From Ruegeria intermedia (GTDB lineage: Bacteria > Pseudomonadota > Alphaproteobacteria > Rhodobacterales > Rhodobacteraceae), in contig NZ_FQVK01000004.1 in the NCBI RefSeq assembly GCF_900129345.1, forward strand, positions 1 through 64,000: a stretch of DNA of 64,000 nt, read 5' to 3'. Position numbers and translations under genes: made by a program. Position 1 is the stretch's first letter. Every line of letters begins with the position of its first letter. Below, one piece after another: positions 15,121 to 24,980 of the stretch. The notes beneath the pieces were generated by a model, which saw only the letters and a program-made list of their open reading frames with translations, did not search any database and was not told the origin of the DNA.

Positions 15121-15882
15121 CTATCCCGTGAACAACACGCTTCGGAACTGCGCCAAAGCACTTGGGCTCAGCAGGTCTTTGGCCGAGATTGGCTGCCCGG
15201 CCTCATCGCGCGTGGTCGGATAGAAGGACAGCGCCGCAAGCAGGCCTTCGACCTGTTCGGAACGCTTGCTTTCGTCCAGCAGGGGCGCGTGCAGAGACAG
15301 ATACAGGGCTGGTTTTTGATCCTGCAGCCAATCGGCAAGTGTCGGCAGAACCGCAAATTCGGCCCCTTCGATATCCATCTTGACCAGCGACACGCCGGAA
15401 AGGTCGGTGGCAGAGGCGAACTGATCCCATGCGATGGTCAGGGCGTCGGTTCCGTGCGCGCCGTCATGCAAGAGCGAGCTGGTGGAGTCGCCACGCTCGC
15501 CCCTGACCGAAGCCATGCGGGCCAAGCCGAACCGGTCGGACAAGGCCACGCCAAAGGCCGAGACATTGCGGATGTCGTTCAGGTCGAGGTTCCAGGCCAG
15601 ATGGCGATAGGCGGTCGGGTCGGGCTCGAAACACCAGACATGCCGGGCTTTGCGAGCGCCATACAGAACCGTCGGCCCGATCCACGCGCCGATGTCCAGA
15701 TAGTCGCGATCTGGCGAAAGATGGCGGTCGAGCACGGCGAAGGTTTCGGGCTCCCAGTTGCCGGCCGAGGCCTTGCGCCAGAATTTCGAATGGTAGGGGT
15801 CCAGTCGGAACGGCTCGCCGTTCAGGTTGCCTGCATAATGACCGCGGGCGCGGTAGAACATCTTGCGCGCCTGCGTCAGCAT
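15121..15882 (-). CDS. FkbM family methyltransferase
   Basis: The 253-residue protein has SAM motif I in RDYLDIGAWIGPTVLYGA (about residue 60), the acidic CFEPDPTAYRHLAWN and the signature SLVKMDIEGAEFAVLPTL (about residue 165). The start at MLTQARKMFYRARGHY is preferred because GGAGG lies seven bases upstream; a longer frame exists. It is the second FkbM member in six kilobases but shares little with the one in the sox operon, so a recent duplication is unlikely. Substrate is unknown; roles in glycan or lipid methylation are typical. Confidence 0.85.
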   Translation of the reverse strand: MLTQARKMFYRARGHYAGNLNGEPFRLDPYHSKFWRKASAGNWEPETFAVLDRHLSPDRDYLDIGAWIGPTVLYGARKARHVWCFEPDPTAYRHLAWNLDLNDIRNVSAFGVALSDRFGLARMASVRGERGDSTSSLLHDGAHGTDALTIAWDQFASATDLSGVSLVKMDIEGAEFAVLPTLADWLQDQKPALYLSLHAPLLDESKRSEQVEGLLAALSFYPTTRDEAGQPISAKDLLSPSALAQFRSVLFTG

Positions 15883-15979
15883 CGCGGACCTCCGGGTTTT
15901 CTGCTCTCGGGCCTTGACCTGCGGCGGTTGCCAAAGCATTTAACCTTGGGAACGCAACAATAATTTACAGGGGGCCGAG

Positions 15980-16579
15980 ATGGCTTTTGAACTTCCTGAT
16001 CTTCCTTATGCACATGACGCGCTGGCAGCCAAGGGCATGTCGGCGGAAACGCTGGAATATCACCACGATCTGCACCACAAGGCCTATGTCGACAACGGCA
16101 ACAAGCTGATCGCCGGGACCGAGTGGGAAGGCAAGTCGCTGGAAGAGATCATCGTCGGCACCTACCAGGCCGGCGCGGTGGCCCAGAACGGCATCTTCAA
16201 CAACATCAGCCAGCTGTGGAACCACAACCAGTTCTGGGAGATGATGACCCCGGCTGAATCGAAAATGCCCGGCGAGCTGGAGAAGGCGCTGGTCGAAAAT
16301 TTCGGCTCGGTCGACGAGTTCAAGTCGCAGTTCGCCGCCGCCGGCGCCGGTCAGTTCGGCTCGGGCTGGGCATGGCTGGTCAAGAACGCCGACGGATCGC
16401 TGGCCGTCACCAAGACCGAGAACGGCGTGAACCCGCTGTGCTTCGGCCAGACCGCGCTGCTGGGCTGCGACGTGTGGGAGCATTCCTACTACATCGACTA
16501 TCGCAACAAGCGCCCCGCTTACTTGGAGAACTTCCTGAACAACCTGGTGAACTGGGAAAACGTCGCCTCGCGTATGTGA
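15980..16579 (+). CDS. sodB: Superoxide dismutase, iron type
   Basis: This 199-residue cytoplasmic enzyme dismutates superoxide. The metal ligands are visible: His28 (EYHHDLHHKAYVDN), His82 (LWNHNQFW), Asp164 and His168 (DVWEHSYYIDYRNKRP). Gln78 in NNISQLWNH occupies the position that characterises iron enzymes, while manganese forms place their glutamine later, so Fe or cambialistic use is likely. A GGGGCC box lies just upstream of the start. The gene is monocistronic and ends at a strong terminator. Confidence 0.95.
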   Translation: MAFELPDLPYAHDALAAKGMSAETLEYHHDLHHKAYVDNGNKLIAGTEWEGKSLEEIIVGTYQAGAVAQNGIFNNISQLWNHNQFWEMMTPAESKMPGELEKALVENFGSVDEFKSQFAAAGAGQFGSGWAWLVKNADGSLAVTKTENGVNPLCFGQTALLGCDVWEHSYYIDYRNKRPAYLENFLNNLVNWENVASRM

Positions 16580-16608
16580 CGGTACGGCCCGGAACGCCCG
16601 GATCACGG

Positions 16609-16637
16609 CCCGCCAGCCTGAAAGCTGGCGGGTTTTT
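16609..16637 (+). terminator. Intrinsic terminator after sodB
   Basis: CCCGCCAGC pairs perfectly with GCTGGCGGG around a six-base loop and is followed by TTTTT. It lies 30 bp after the sodB stop. Confidence 0.88.
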
Positions 16638-16767
16638 CGTTGTCCTCCGGCGGCTGTCGGCCAAGATTGCCCCTTTGCCGTTGCAAGTCTCTTTTTGATA
16701 CATAGGTGAACACTGCACGGTCCGCGACGGTTGCGGCCCCAGGCATTCAGATCGACAGGAGGACGAA

Positions 16768-17217
16768 ATGGTGAAGCTGGTACCGGGAACCTGGGTTGTG
16801 ATTGCGGATGGCGAAAAAGCCTTGTTCACCGAGAACACCGCCTCTGGCTGGGAGCCGAAGCTGAAGGTTCTGTCGGTCGAGCAGCAGGACCCCGACGCGG
16901 TGCAGCCCCGTCCGACCGACCGGCCCGGACGCCGGGCCGACGGGGGGCCGAACCAGAAATCGGCCGTTGAAGAAGACACCTGGCGCACCCATGCCCGCGC
17001 GCTGTTCGCGCAGGACCTGGCCGATCTGCTGAACCGCGAAGGGCACAAGGGCGCCTTTTCGCATCTGGTGCTGATCGCAAGCCCCCAGGTTCTTGGGCTG
17101 CTGCGCCGCAACCTGCATGAAACCGTGCAGGCAAAGATCGTGGCCGAGATCGACAAGACCCTGACCAACCATCCGCTGAAGAAGATCGAGAAAGTGCTGG
17201 CCGATCACACGCCCTGA
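16768..17217 (+). CDS. Host attachment protein family (baeRF-like)
   Basis: The 149-residue protein opens MVKLVPGTWVVIADGEKALF, followed by a proline/arginine-rich hydrophilic segment (RPTDRPGRRADGG) and the C-terminal part FSHLVLIASPQVLGLLRRNL. This is the layout of proteins annotated as required for attachment to host cells. They are related in fold to archaeo-eukaryotic release factor domains. No signal peptide is visible, which argues against direct surface action; cellular role is unclear. GGAGGACG provides a strong ribosome binding site. The gene converges with the LOG-family gene, three bases apart. Confidence 0.75.
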   Translation: MVKLVPGTWVVIADGEKALFTENTASGWEPKLKVLSVEQQDPDAVQPRPTDRPGRRADGGPNQKSAVEEDTWRTHARALFAQDLADLLNREGHKGAFSHLVLIASPQVLGLLRRNLHETVQAKIVAEIDKTLTNHPLKKIEKVLADHTP

Positions 17218-17220
17218 GAT

Positions 17221-17772
17221 TCAGGACAACGCCCGACGCAGCGCCGCCATGGCCGAGGGCGCATCGTCCACCCAGGTGATGAACTGCGCGAGCGAGCTTT
17301 CCGCAAAGCCCTGATCGACCACCTGGTCCAGCAGGCTGTGCAGGCTGTCCCAGTATCCTTCGACATTCATCACCAGAATGGGCTTGTCATGCAGGCCCAA
17401 CTGGCGCCAGGTGAGCGCCTCGAACAGCTCGTCCAATGACCCCGGTCCGCCGGGCAGCACCACCACCGCGTCGGCGTTCATGATCATCACCTTCTTGCGT
17501 TCGTGCATGGTTTCGGTGACGACGAAACGTGTCAGGTCGGTCTTGCCGACTTCGCGGCGCAGCAGGTGCGCCGGGATCACGCCAAACGTGTCGCCCCCGG
17601 CGGCCTGCGCGGCGCGGGCAACCTCGCCCATCAGGCCCACGTCGCCCGCACCATAGACCAGCCGCCAGCCTTCGCGGGCCAGAAGTGTGCCAAAGCTTCG
17701 GGCTTGGTCGGAATAGGCGGGGCGGGCGCCATTGCGTGACCCGCAGTACACACAGACGGACTTCTGGGGCAT
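17221..17772 (-). CDS. LOG family protein (TIGR00730), nucleotide 5'-monophosphate phosphoribohydrolase type
   Basis: Members cleave the N-glycosidic bond of nucleotide monophosphates, releasing base and ribose 5-phosphate; some activate cytokinins. The 183-residue chain has the N-terminal VCVYCGSRNGARP, LVYGAGDVGLMGEVARAA at about 38-56, the conserved ERKKVMIMNADAVVVLPGG and the active-site box GGPGSLDE (108-115). The family box is usually PGGxGTxxE, so serine replaces threonine here. It is divergent from the LysM gene and no operon partner is evident. Confidence 0.85.
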   Translation of the reverse strand: MPQKSVCVYCGSRNGARPAYSDQARSFGTLLAREGWRLVYGAGDVGLMGEVARAAQAAGGDTFGVIPAHLLRREVGKTDLTRFVVTETMHERKKVMIMNADAVVVLPGGPGSLDELFEALTWRQLGLHDKPILVMNVEGYWDSLHSLLDQVVDQGFAESSLAQFITWVDDAPSAMAALRRALS

Positions 17773-17898
17773 GGAAAGGCGACTCCGGGGTTGTGTCAGA
17801 GGTTTTGACCCGTGATAGCGGGATTGATAGATTGGCTCAACCGCCCGCAGGAATGCTTTTCAGACAAAGCGGTTGCGCGGCAGAGTGAAAGGGGAAAC

Positions 17899-19260
17899 AT
17901 GGACGCCAAATCGGGAAGCGGACGGTCCGGATCCTTCATCTTTGGGGTTCTGGCCGGTGTTCTGGCGATCCTGGTTGCGGCCGGGTTTTATCTTTTGGGC
18001 GTGTTCTCGGGGTCTTCGCCGTCGGCGCCCGAAGACGCCTTGGTTTCGACGGAGGAACAGCCCCAGCAGGCCGGATCCACGCAGACGAAGCCGCTGACCG
18101 AAGCGCCGCAGAAACAGGACGAGGGCGCCGTCGCGCCGTCAGAGGCCGACGAAACGACGCCCGCCGATACACAGGCCGAAGCACCGGCCAATGGCGCGGA
18201 ACAGGAAAACGCGGCCGAAACCGTACCCGAAAGCACACAGGCCGACTTGCCCCGCCCGGTGCTGGACCAGATCTTCGTCGAACCCGACGGCACTGCCTTG
18301 CTGTCTGGCTCGGCCCGGCCCGGCAGCCGGGTTCGGATCCTGCTTGACGGGGCGCCGGTGCACAGTTTCACCGTCGATGAGAGCGGCCAGTTCGCCGAAT
18401 TCGTGGCCATTCCCTTCAGCGAGGCCGCGCGCGGACTGGTACTGGAAACCACCGAAGGCGACCGAACCGCGCGGTCGGACGACTATCTGATCGCGGCCCT
18501 GCCAAAACCGGTTGAACCGGCTCCGGTTGGTGAGGATATCGCCAGCGCCGATGGCGCGACCGCCAACGAAACCGAAGAGCGCCCGGACCCCGCCGCGACC
18601 GGCGCGACCCAGGCCGAGGATACGACCGCCGAGGATGCCCCGCCCGAGGATCAGGCCCCCGGGACACCGCCCGCGATGACGCCCGAAAATGCCGACGAAC
18701 AGCGGCAGGTTGCGGTTCTGCGCTCGGGGGAAGAGGGGGTGTCGGTGGTGCAATCGCCGTCGGTCCAAAGCCAGGCACCCGATCAGGTCGCGCTGGATTC
18801 GATCGGCTATTCCGAGCAGGGCGACGTGCAACTGACGGGCCGCGTCGTCGAGGGCGCCGCGGTGCGACTGTATCTGAACAACCGCCTGGTCGCCGACATT
18901 ACGCCCGAGCAGGACGGCGATTGGCGCGGCCAGATCGAGGGGATCGATCCGGGCCTGTATACCCTGCGCGTCGACGAGGTGGGCACGGACGGCACGGTGC
19001 TCAGCCGCGTGGAAACCCCGTTCAAGCGCGAGCCGGTCGAAGCCTTGCGCGCGGCGGGGGCGCAGGAGGCGGACTCCGGTCTCGAACCGTCGGCTCCGAT
19101 CCGGTCCGTCACGGTGCAAAAGGGCGATACCCTGTGGGCGATCTCGCGCGAGCGGTATGGCGACGGGATACTGTACGTGCGCCTGGTTGAGGCCAACCGC
19201 GACCTGATCCGCGACCCGGATCTGATTTACCCGGGGCAGGTCTTCACCATTCCCGAATAA
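17899..19260 (+). CDS. LysM domain protein with N-terminal membrane anchor
   Basis: The 453-residue protein has a signal anchor at residues 12-35 (SFIFGVLAGVLAILVAAGFYL), then about 90 residues of acidic, Ala/Glu/Pro-rich linker. Two Ig-like beta units follow (LLSGSARPGSRVRILLDGAP and VQLTGRVVEGAAVRLYLNN), separated by another acidic linker. The C-terminal LysM is VQKGDTLWAISRERYGDG...YPGQVFTIPE. LysM binds peptidoglycan, so the protein probably tethers the inner membrane to the wall or scaffolds wall enzymes. The start after GAAAGGGGAAAC is chosen for its ribosome binding site; an upstream extension is possible. A weak hairpin separates it from the ABC transporter gene. Confidence 0.85.
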   Translation: MDAKSGSGRSGSFIFGVLAGVLAILVAAGFYLLGVFSGSSPSAPEDALVSTEEQPQQAGSTQTKPLTEAPQKQDEGAVAPSEADETTPADTQAEAPANGAEQENAAETVPESTQADLPRPVLDQIFVEPDGTALLSGSARPGSRVRILLDGAPVHSFTVDESGQFAEFVAIPFSEAARGLVLETTEGDRTARSDDYLIAALPKPVEPAPVGEDIASADGATANETEERPDPAATGATQAEDTTAEDAPPEDQAPGTPPAMTPENADEQRQVAVLRSGEEGVSVVQSPSVQSQAPDQVALDSIGYSEQGDVQLTGRVVEGAAVRLYLNNRLVADITPEQDGDWRGQIEGIDPGLYTLRVDEVGTDGTVLSRVETPFKREPVEALRAAGAQEADSGLEPSAPIRSVTVQKGDTLWAISRERYGDGILYVRLVEANRDLIRDPDLIYPGQVFTIPE

Positions 19261-19277
19261 AGGCGTAGGTCTGGTGC

Positions 19278-19298
19278 CGGCCGGGGCTTTCCCGGCCG
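19278..19298 (+). terminator. GC-rich hairpin, weak terminator candidate
   Basis: CGGCCGGG pairs with CCCGGCCG around a five-base loop but no T-run follows. It may attenuate rather than stop transcription from the LysM gene into the ABC transporter gene. Confidence 0.35.
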
Positions 19299-19319
19299 CA
19301 ACCGTGTTTGGGTAGCTAC

Positions 19320-21143
19320 ATGAGAAGACTTGCGCCGATGAATTCCGAGGACCTGCCACAGATGGATGAACGCAAGTCGGGTTGGTTGACCATCCGCAAG
19401 GTCGCCCCGTACCTGTGGCCGGCGGACGAGCCTTGGGTCAAGCGGCGGGTGGTGCTGGCCATGGCCATGTTGTTTCTGGCCAAGCTGATCGCGGTCTATA
19501 CGCCGATCCTGTACAAGAGCGCGGTCGATGCTTTGGCGGGCGAGGGCGCACCGCCGCTGGCGCTGGGCGCCGTGGGGCTGACGGTGGCCTATGGCGTGGC
19601 CCGGATGATGACCGTGGGGTTTCAGCAGTTGCGCGATGCGCTGTTCGCGCCGGTGGGGCAACGCGCGCTGCGGGCTCTGGCGCTGGAAACCTTCCAGCAC
19701 ATCCACCAGCTGTCGATGCGCTATCACGTGACCCGCCGGACGGGCGGCCTCAGCCGGATCATCGAGCGTGGGGTCAAGGGCGTGGAGTTCCTGCTGCGTT
19801 TTCTGCTGTTTTCGATCGGCCCTCTGATCCTTGAACTGCTGCTGGTAGCGGTGGTTCTGATGTGGCTGTTCGACGTCTGGTATCTGGTCGTGGTGGCCGT
19901 CACCATCGCGCTTTACATCTGGTTCACCTTCACGGTCACCGAATGGCGCGTGAAGCTGCGGCGCGAGATGAATGATCAGGACACCGAGGCCAACCAGCGT
20001 GCTATCGACAGCCTGCTGAATTTCGAAACCGTCAAGTATTTCAACGCCGAGCGGCGCGAAGCTGAACGATATGACGTGTCGATGAAGGCCTATGCGCAGG
20101 CCGCGTTGAAAACGGCATACTCGCTGGCCTTCCTGAATTTCGGTCAGTCTTTCCTGATCACATGCGGGTTGATCGGGGTGATGGTTCTGGCCGCGATCGG
20201 CGTTCAGAACGGGCAGTTGACGGTGGGCGATTTCGTGATGGTCAACGCCTACATGATCCAGATCACCGTGCCGCTGAACTTCCTGGGCACCGTCTACCGC
20301 GAGATCCGACAGGCTCTGGTGGATATGGGCCAGATGTTCCAGTTGCTGGAGCAGCCGGCCGAAGTGGTGGACAAGCCAGACGCCAAGCCCCTGCAGATCA
20401 CCGAAGGCCGGGTCGAACTGGACGATGTGCATTTCGGCTATGACCCCGACCGCGAGATCCTGCGCGGTGTCTCTCTTGTGGTGCCGGGGGGGCAGACCGT
20501 TGCCATCGTGGGCGCGACCGGCTCGGGCAAATCCACCATCGGGCGGTTGCTGTTCCGGTTCTACGACGTGACCCAGGGCGCATTGCGGATCGACGGGCAG
20601 GACGTGCGCGACGTGACGCAGGAAAGCCTGCACGCTGCCATCGGCGTGGTGCCGCAGGATACAGTGCTGTTCAACGATACGATCCGGTACAACATCGCCT
20701 ATGGCCGCGAGGGGGCCTCGCAGGCCGAGATCGAAGCCGCCGCAAAGGCCGCCCAGATCCACGACTTCATCACCTCTCTGCCCGAAGGATACGAGACCAA
20801 GGTGGGTGAGCGTGGCCTGAAGCTGTCGGGCGGCGAGAAGCAGCGCGTGGGCATTGCGCGGACGCTGTTGAAGAACCCGCCGATCCTGCTGTTGGACGAG
20901 GCCACCAGCGCGCTGGATACCGACACCGAGCAGGACATCAAGGATGCCCTGGCCCGCGCCGGCGAAGGGCGTACGGTGATCACCATCGCCCACCGCCTGA
21001 GCACGATTGCCGAGTCCGATCAGATCGTCGTTCTGGAAAAGGGCGAAATCATCGAGCAGGGCACCCATGATGAGCTGCTGCGCCGTGATGGGCGCTATGC
21101 CCAGCTGTGGAACCGCCAGCAATCGGATACGCAGGCGGCCTGA
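19320..21143 (+). CDS. Atm1/HMT-type ABC exporter (half transporter)
   Basis: The 607-residue protein fuses a six-helix ABC exporter membrane domain (about 40-330) to an ATPase domain. The ATPase has Walker A VGATGSGKST, Q-loop VVPQDTVLFNDTIRYNIAYG, signature KLSGGEKQRVGIARTLL, Walker B ILLLDEATSALD and H-loop ITIAHRLST. Strings such as RGVKGVEFLLRF and DSLLNFETVKYFNAE are hallmarks of the mitochondrial Atm1/ABCB7 group. Relatives export glutathione derivatives or a sulfur compound for cytosolic iron-sulfur assembly and protect against heavy metals. The start is uncertain: MRRLAPMNSED is chosen, but the second methionine, 18 bases on, is also possible. Confidence 0.88.
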   Translation: MRRLAPMNSEDLPQMDERKSGWLTIRKVAPYLWPADEPWVKRRVVLAMAMLFLAKLIAVYTPILYKSAVDALAGEGAPPLALGAVGLTVAYGVARMMTVGFQQLRDALFAPVGQRALRALALETFQHIHQLSMRYHVTRRTGGLSRIIERGVKGVEFLLRFLLFSIGPLILELLLVAVVLMWLFDVWYLVVVAVTIALYIWFTFTVTEWRVKLRREMNDQDTEANQRAIDSLLNFETVKYFNAERREAERYDVSMKAYAQAALKTAYSLAFLNFGQSFLITCGLIGVMVLAAIGVQNGQLTVGDFVMVNAYMIQITVPLNFLGTVYREIRQALVDMGQMFQLLEQPAEVVDKPDAKPLQITEGRVELDDVHFGYDPDREILRGVSLVVPGGQTVAIVGATGSGKSTIGRLLFRFYDVTQGALRIDGQDVRDVTQESLHAAIGVVPQDTVLFNDTIRYNIAYGREGASQAEIEAAAKAAQIHDFITSLPEGYETKVGERGLKLSGGEKQRVGIARTLLKNPPILLLDEATSALDTDTEQDIKDALARAGEGRTVITIAHRLSTIAESDQIVVLEKGEIIEQGTHDELLRRDGRYAQLWNRQQSDTQAA

Positions 21144-21170
21144 AACCTCGTCAGCTATGTTTCCAAATGA

Positions 21171-21197
21171 AAACGGGCCGGCAGTACCGGCCCGTTT
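21171..21197. terminator. Bidirectional terminator between the ABC exporter and the RND pump
   Basis: AAACGGGCCGG and CCGGCCCGTTT form an 11 bp perfect stem around CAGTA, with T-rich flanks in both orientations. It sits between two convergent genes and can stop both. Confidence 0.85.
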
Positions 21198-21203
21198 CCT
21201 GTG

Positions 21204-24200
21204 TTACTCCGCCGCTTTCAGCGGATGCCCCGGTGTGTCGCCCGGGCTTTCCTCGGCATCTGCAGCCTCATCGTCGGTCCAGACGATTTCCGATGCCTGC
21301 ATGCGGCGGGCCGAGTCTCCGATCGCCATGTCCTGCGCGATCTGGCTGGATCGGCCGGCGGTCACGCGGGCCAACAGTTTGCCCAGCCGCACGGCATAGG
21401 TGGTCACCCACACCCGCAACGCCAGGAACGAGGGCGTCACGATCAGCGTCAGAACCGTGGCGATGCCCAAGCCGAACACCACCGCCGTCGCCAGCTGCTT
21501 CCACCACAACGCGGTGGGGCTGTCGATGGAATAGCCGCCGTTGATGAAATCCAGCGACAGGCCGAACATCATCGGTGTCAGCCCGGCCATCGTGGTCAGT
21601 GTGGTCAGCAGAACCGGACGAATCCGCGCCTCGGCCGTGCGCACGATGGCGTCGATCCGGGGCATGTAGCGGCTGTATTCCTGGTAGGTGTCGATCAGAA
21701 CGATGTTGTTGTTCACCACGATCCCCGCCAGCGCCACGATGCCCGTCCCGGTCATGATGATCGAGAACGGTTGTTCCATCACCATCATCCCGATCAGCAC
21801 GCCGGTGGTGGACAGAACCACCGCCAGCAGCACCAGCACCGAGTTGTAGAACGAGTTGAACTGCGCCAGCAGGATCACGAACATCAGTCCCAGCGCGGCC
21901 AGGAAAGCGCTGGAAAGGAAGGCCTGGCTCTCGGCCTGATCTTCCTGGTCGCCGGTCCATTCCCAGGTGATCGTGTTGGCAAAGGGCTGAGTGTCCAGCC
22001 ACTCGGTCAATACCGCGATCCGCTCGTTGGGGTTGACCGGCATCAGGCGGGCGTCGCCGTCATCGATGGCGGCCTGCACGTCCCGGAGGGTTTCGGCGTC
22101 GGTCAACTGAACCAAGGTATAGGTCGTTCCATCGGCACCGTTGATCGTAGCCCCTGCAGGCTCCGAGCCTTCGGTCACTTCGCGCACCACGGCCAGCCGC
22201 TGTTCTCCGTCCGAGGTGTCGATCACCACTTTGCTCAGACCGGACTCCACGTCGGCCTTGACGTCGTAATAGCGCTCTTGATCCACGCGGTTGATTTCGG
22301 CCAGCTTTGCCACCGGTTTACGGGTGATGAAGTTCGACAAGGGCACCAGCCCGTCCGCGGTACGGACCTTGAGCGTATCCAACGTGGACAGGACCCGATC
22401 CTGATCGGGCAGGCGCACGCGGATCTCGATCTCTTCATCGACGCTTTCGGGGCGCATTTCGCCCAGAAGGATGCCACGGGTCACCAACTGCACCATCGCG
22501 CCCACGGTTGCCACGTCGGCCCCGAACCGTCCCGCCTTGGCCACGTCGACGTCGATCTGCCAGTCGATGCCGGGCAAGGGCAGGGTGTCCTCGATCTTGA
22601 TCAGGCCCGGGGTGTTTTCGAACATTTCGCGCGCGGTAAGCGTGGCGTTGGTCAGGTCGTCCCAGTTGTCGCCCTTGATCCGCAGATGCACGGGCTTGGC
22701 CGAGGCCGGCCCCTGTTCCAGCGGCAGGATCTCGACCACGAAACCCGGCAGCTTGGCCAGTTCGGCGTTCAACTGGTCGATCACGAAATCGCCGTCATAC
22801 TCGGGCGCCACGGTGTGCTTTTCGAACAACCCGCCCAGAGCGGGCTCCGACACGTTCGGGCGATCCTCCCACGGGATGATCTCGAACTGCACGCGGCCCA
22901 CCGTATCGGCCGGAGCCTGCGCCCCGCCGTTGTTCTGGTTCAGGCCGCCTGCGCCGGCGAACGAGAACACGTTGATCACCGCCGGATGCTGGCTGATCAC
23001 CTGTTCGGCCGCGTAGACCAGAGCGTCCTTTTCGGCCAGCGACAGGTTGCCCCGTGCACGGACATAGGCGGTGGCCTGTTCCGGCTCGCTTTCGACGAAA
23101 AATTCGACGCCGCGGTTGTTCTGGCCGTACATGGTCATCACCGTCATCACCGCGAAGCCCACCGCCACGATCGAGACGATGGGCATGATCGGATTGCCGA
23201 CCAGGAACTTGATGACATACCCGAAGGGCGTATGCTCCTTGGCCGTGTGGACACGTTCGTCCGGCTTGCGCTCGATCCGGGCTGCGCTCAGCGTGACCGA
23301 TCCGGCGAAGGCGCCGAACAGGAACAGCACCACGCCCAGCAGCAGCCCGCCCCGGGCGCCTTCGGGCAACAGGTAGGCGGGGTTCAGCAACTGCATCGCG
23401 CCCAGGAAGATCATGTAGACCGCCGGCGGCACCATGATGGCACGCACCCACCAGGGCGTCCGCGCGCGCAGCCAGTTCGAGCTGCGGTCGAACAGGCGGC
23501 TCAGCCGGCCCGAGACACCGCCCATCACCGGCAGGTAGATCAGCGCCACGATCAGCGAGGCCGACAGAACGAAGATCAGCGTGACCGGCAGCATTCCCAT
23601 GAATTCACCCGGAATGCCCGGCCAGAACAGCATGGGCAGAAAGGCGCACAGCGTCGTCGCGGTGGACGAGACGATGGGCCAGAACATCCGCTGCGCGGCC
23701 TCGACATAGGCGTGCATGGGGCCGACGCCTTCGGCGATGCGCTTGTCGGCATATTCCACCACCACGATGGCGCCATCGACCAGCATCCCCACGGCCAGGA
23801 TCAGGCCGAACATCACGATGTTCGAGATGCTGACCCCCATGATGGCGAGGAACGCGAAACACAACAGGAACGAGGTCGGGATCGCGAATCCCACCAGCAG
23901 CGCCGCCCGCGTGCCCAGCGAGGCCAGAACCACGATCATCACCAACGCGATGGCCGTCAGGACCGAGCCCTCCAACTGGCTGACCATCGAACCCACGATG
24001 CGGCTCTGGTCGTTCGAGGTGCCCACATCCACCGCCGCCTGCAATTCGGGGGGCCATTTCGTTTCGGCCTTGGCGACGGTTTCCTTCACCTGGGCCACGG
24101 TGTCGATCAGGTTGAAGCCCTTGCGCTTGACCACCTGCAGCGCCACGGTCGGTTCGCCGTTGAACCGGGCGGTCCCTTCGCGGTCTTCGAAGGTATAGTT

Positions 24201-24980
24201 GATCTCGGCCAGTTCGCCCAGGGTCACGACGCGGTCGCCATTGACCTTGATCGGCAGGCCATAGACGTCCTCGGGCGTCTTGAACGACGACGGGATCTTG
24301 ACCGAAAACGCGCCCTGTTCGGTTTCGACCTCGCCGGCGGCGATCAGCTGGTTGTTGTTCTGTACCACGTTGATCAGTTCGGCCGCGGTGACGTTGTACG
24401 CCTCGAGCCGCAGCGGATCGATGATCACTTCCAGCATCTCGTCGCGGTTGCCCGCGATCCCGGCCTCGAGCACGGAATCCAGTGCTTCGAGGTCATCCTG
24501 CAGATCTTTGGCGATGCGCGCCATGGTGCGTTCGGGCACCGGACCCGACAGGTTCACGATGACGATCGGGAATTCCGAGAAGTTGATCTCGGTCAGCGTG
24601 TATTGCTCGGCGCCCTCGGGGAACTTGGCCTGAGCGCTGTTCATCGCGTCGCGCACGTCGGCGGTGATGGCGGTCTTGTCCCAGCCAAAGTCGAATTCCA
24701 GCGCGATCCCGGCATAGCCTTCGGCGGCGGTGGCGGTCATTTCCTTCAGACCGTCCAGATCCGCAAGCTCGGTTTCCATCGGCTTGATCAGCAGGTTTTC
24801 ACTGTCCTCGGCCGAGATACCGGGAAATTGCACCGACACGAACAGCGCGGGGATTTCGATGTCCGGCTCGCCCTCTTTGGGCAGACCGACATAGGCATAG
24901 CCGCCGATGATCAGCGAGATGGCGATGAACGCCAGAACCATGCGGGCCCGATCAGCGGCCCAGGAGACGATACCGGTCAT
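21204..24980 (-). CDS. RND family efflux permease (AcrB-like)
   Basis: The 1258-residue inner-membrane protein has the RND plan: a first helix (ARMVLAFIAISLIIGGYAYV), two large periplasmic loops and two helical bundles. Motif-rich helix 4 contains VGMLVDGAIVVVEYADKRI, with acidic charge in the membrane as needed for proton coupling. The C-terminal bundle holds IVALAGIVVNNNIVLIDTYQEY. It is longer than typical AcrB (about 1050), mainly through hydrophilic insertions and a charged C-terminal tail (TDDEAADAEESPGDTPGHPL). It is translationally coupled to its adaptor gene through an ATGA overlap. No outer-membrane channel gene is adjacent. Substrates are unknown. Confidence 0.92.
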   Translation of the reverse strand: MTGIVSWAADRARMVLAFIAISLIIGGYAYVGLPKEGEPDIEIPALFVSVQFPGISAEDSENLLIKPMETELADLDGLKEMTATAAEGYAGIALEFDFGWDKTAITADVRDAMNSAQAKFPEGAEQYTLTEINFSEFPIVIVNLSGPVPERTMARIAKDLQDDLEALDSVLEAGIAGNRDEMLEVIIDPLRLEAYNVTAAELINVVQNNNQLIAAGEVETEQGAFSVKIPSSFKTPEDVYGLPIKVNGDRVVTLGELAEINYTFEDREGTARFNGEPTVALQVVKRKGFNLIDTVAQVKETVAKAETKWPPELQAAVDVGTSNDQSRIVGSMVSQLEGSVLTAIALVMIVVLASLGTRAALLVGFAIPTSFLLCFAFLAIMGVSISNIVMFGLILAVGMLVDGAIVVVEYADKRIAEGVGPMHAYVEAAQRMFWPIVSSTATTLCAFLPMLFWPGIPGEFMGMLPVTLIFVLSASLIVALIYLPVMGGVSGRLSRLFDRSSNWLRARTPWWVRAIMVPPAVYMIFLGAMQLLNPAYLLPEGARGGLLLGVVLFLFGAFAGSVTLSAARIERKPDERVHTAKEHTPFGYVIKFLVGNPIMPIVSIVAVGFAVMTVMTMYGQNNRGVEFFVESEPEQATAYVRARGNLSLAEKDALVYAAEQVISQHPAVINVFSFAGAGGLNQNNGGAQAPADTVGRVQFEIIPWEDRPNVSEPALGGLFEKHTVAPEYDGDFVIDQLNAELAKLPGFVVEILPLEQGPASAKPVHLRIKGDNWDDLTNATLTAREMFENTPGLIKIEDTLPLPGIDWQIDVDVAKAGRFGADVATVGAMVQLVTRGILLGEMRPESVDEEIEIRVRLPDQDRVLSTLDTLKVRTADGLVPLSNFITRKPVAKLAEINRVDQERYYDVKADVESGLSKVVIDTSDGEQRLAVVREVTEGSEPAGATINGADGTTYTLVQLTDAETLRDVQAAIDDGDARLMPVNPNERIAVLTEWLDTQPFANTITWEWTGDQEDQAESQAFLSSAFLAALGLMFVILLAQFNSFYNSVLVLLAVVLSTTGVLIGMMVMEQPFSIIMTGTGIVALAGIVVNNNIVLIDTYQEYSRYMPRIDAIVRTAEARIRPVLLTTLTTMAGLTPMMFGLSLDFINGGYSIDSPTALWWKQLATAVVFGLGIATVLTLIVTPSFLALRVWVTTYAVRLGKLLARVTAGRSSQIAQDMAIGDSARRMQASEIVWTDDEAADAEESPGDTPGHPLKAAE

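Noticed and set aside
9802-15882. The two FkbM methyltransferases as a recent gene duplication
   Set aside because: Outside the short SAM and acidic motifs the two proteins share little, so separate acquisition or an old divergence is more likely.
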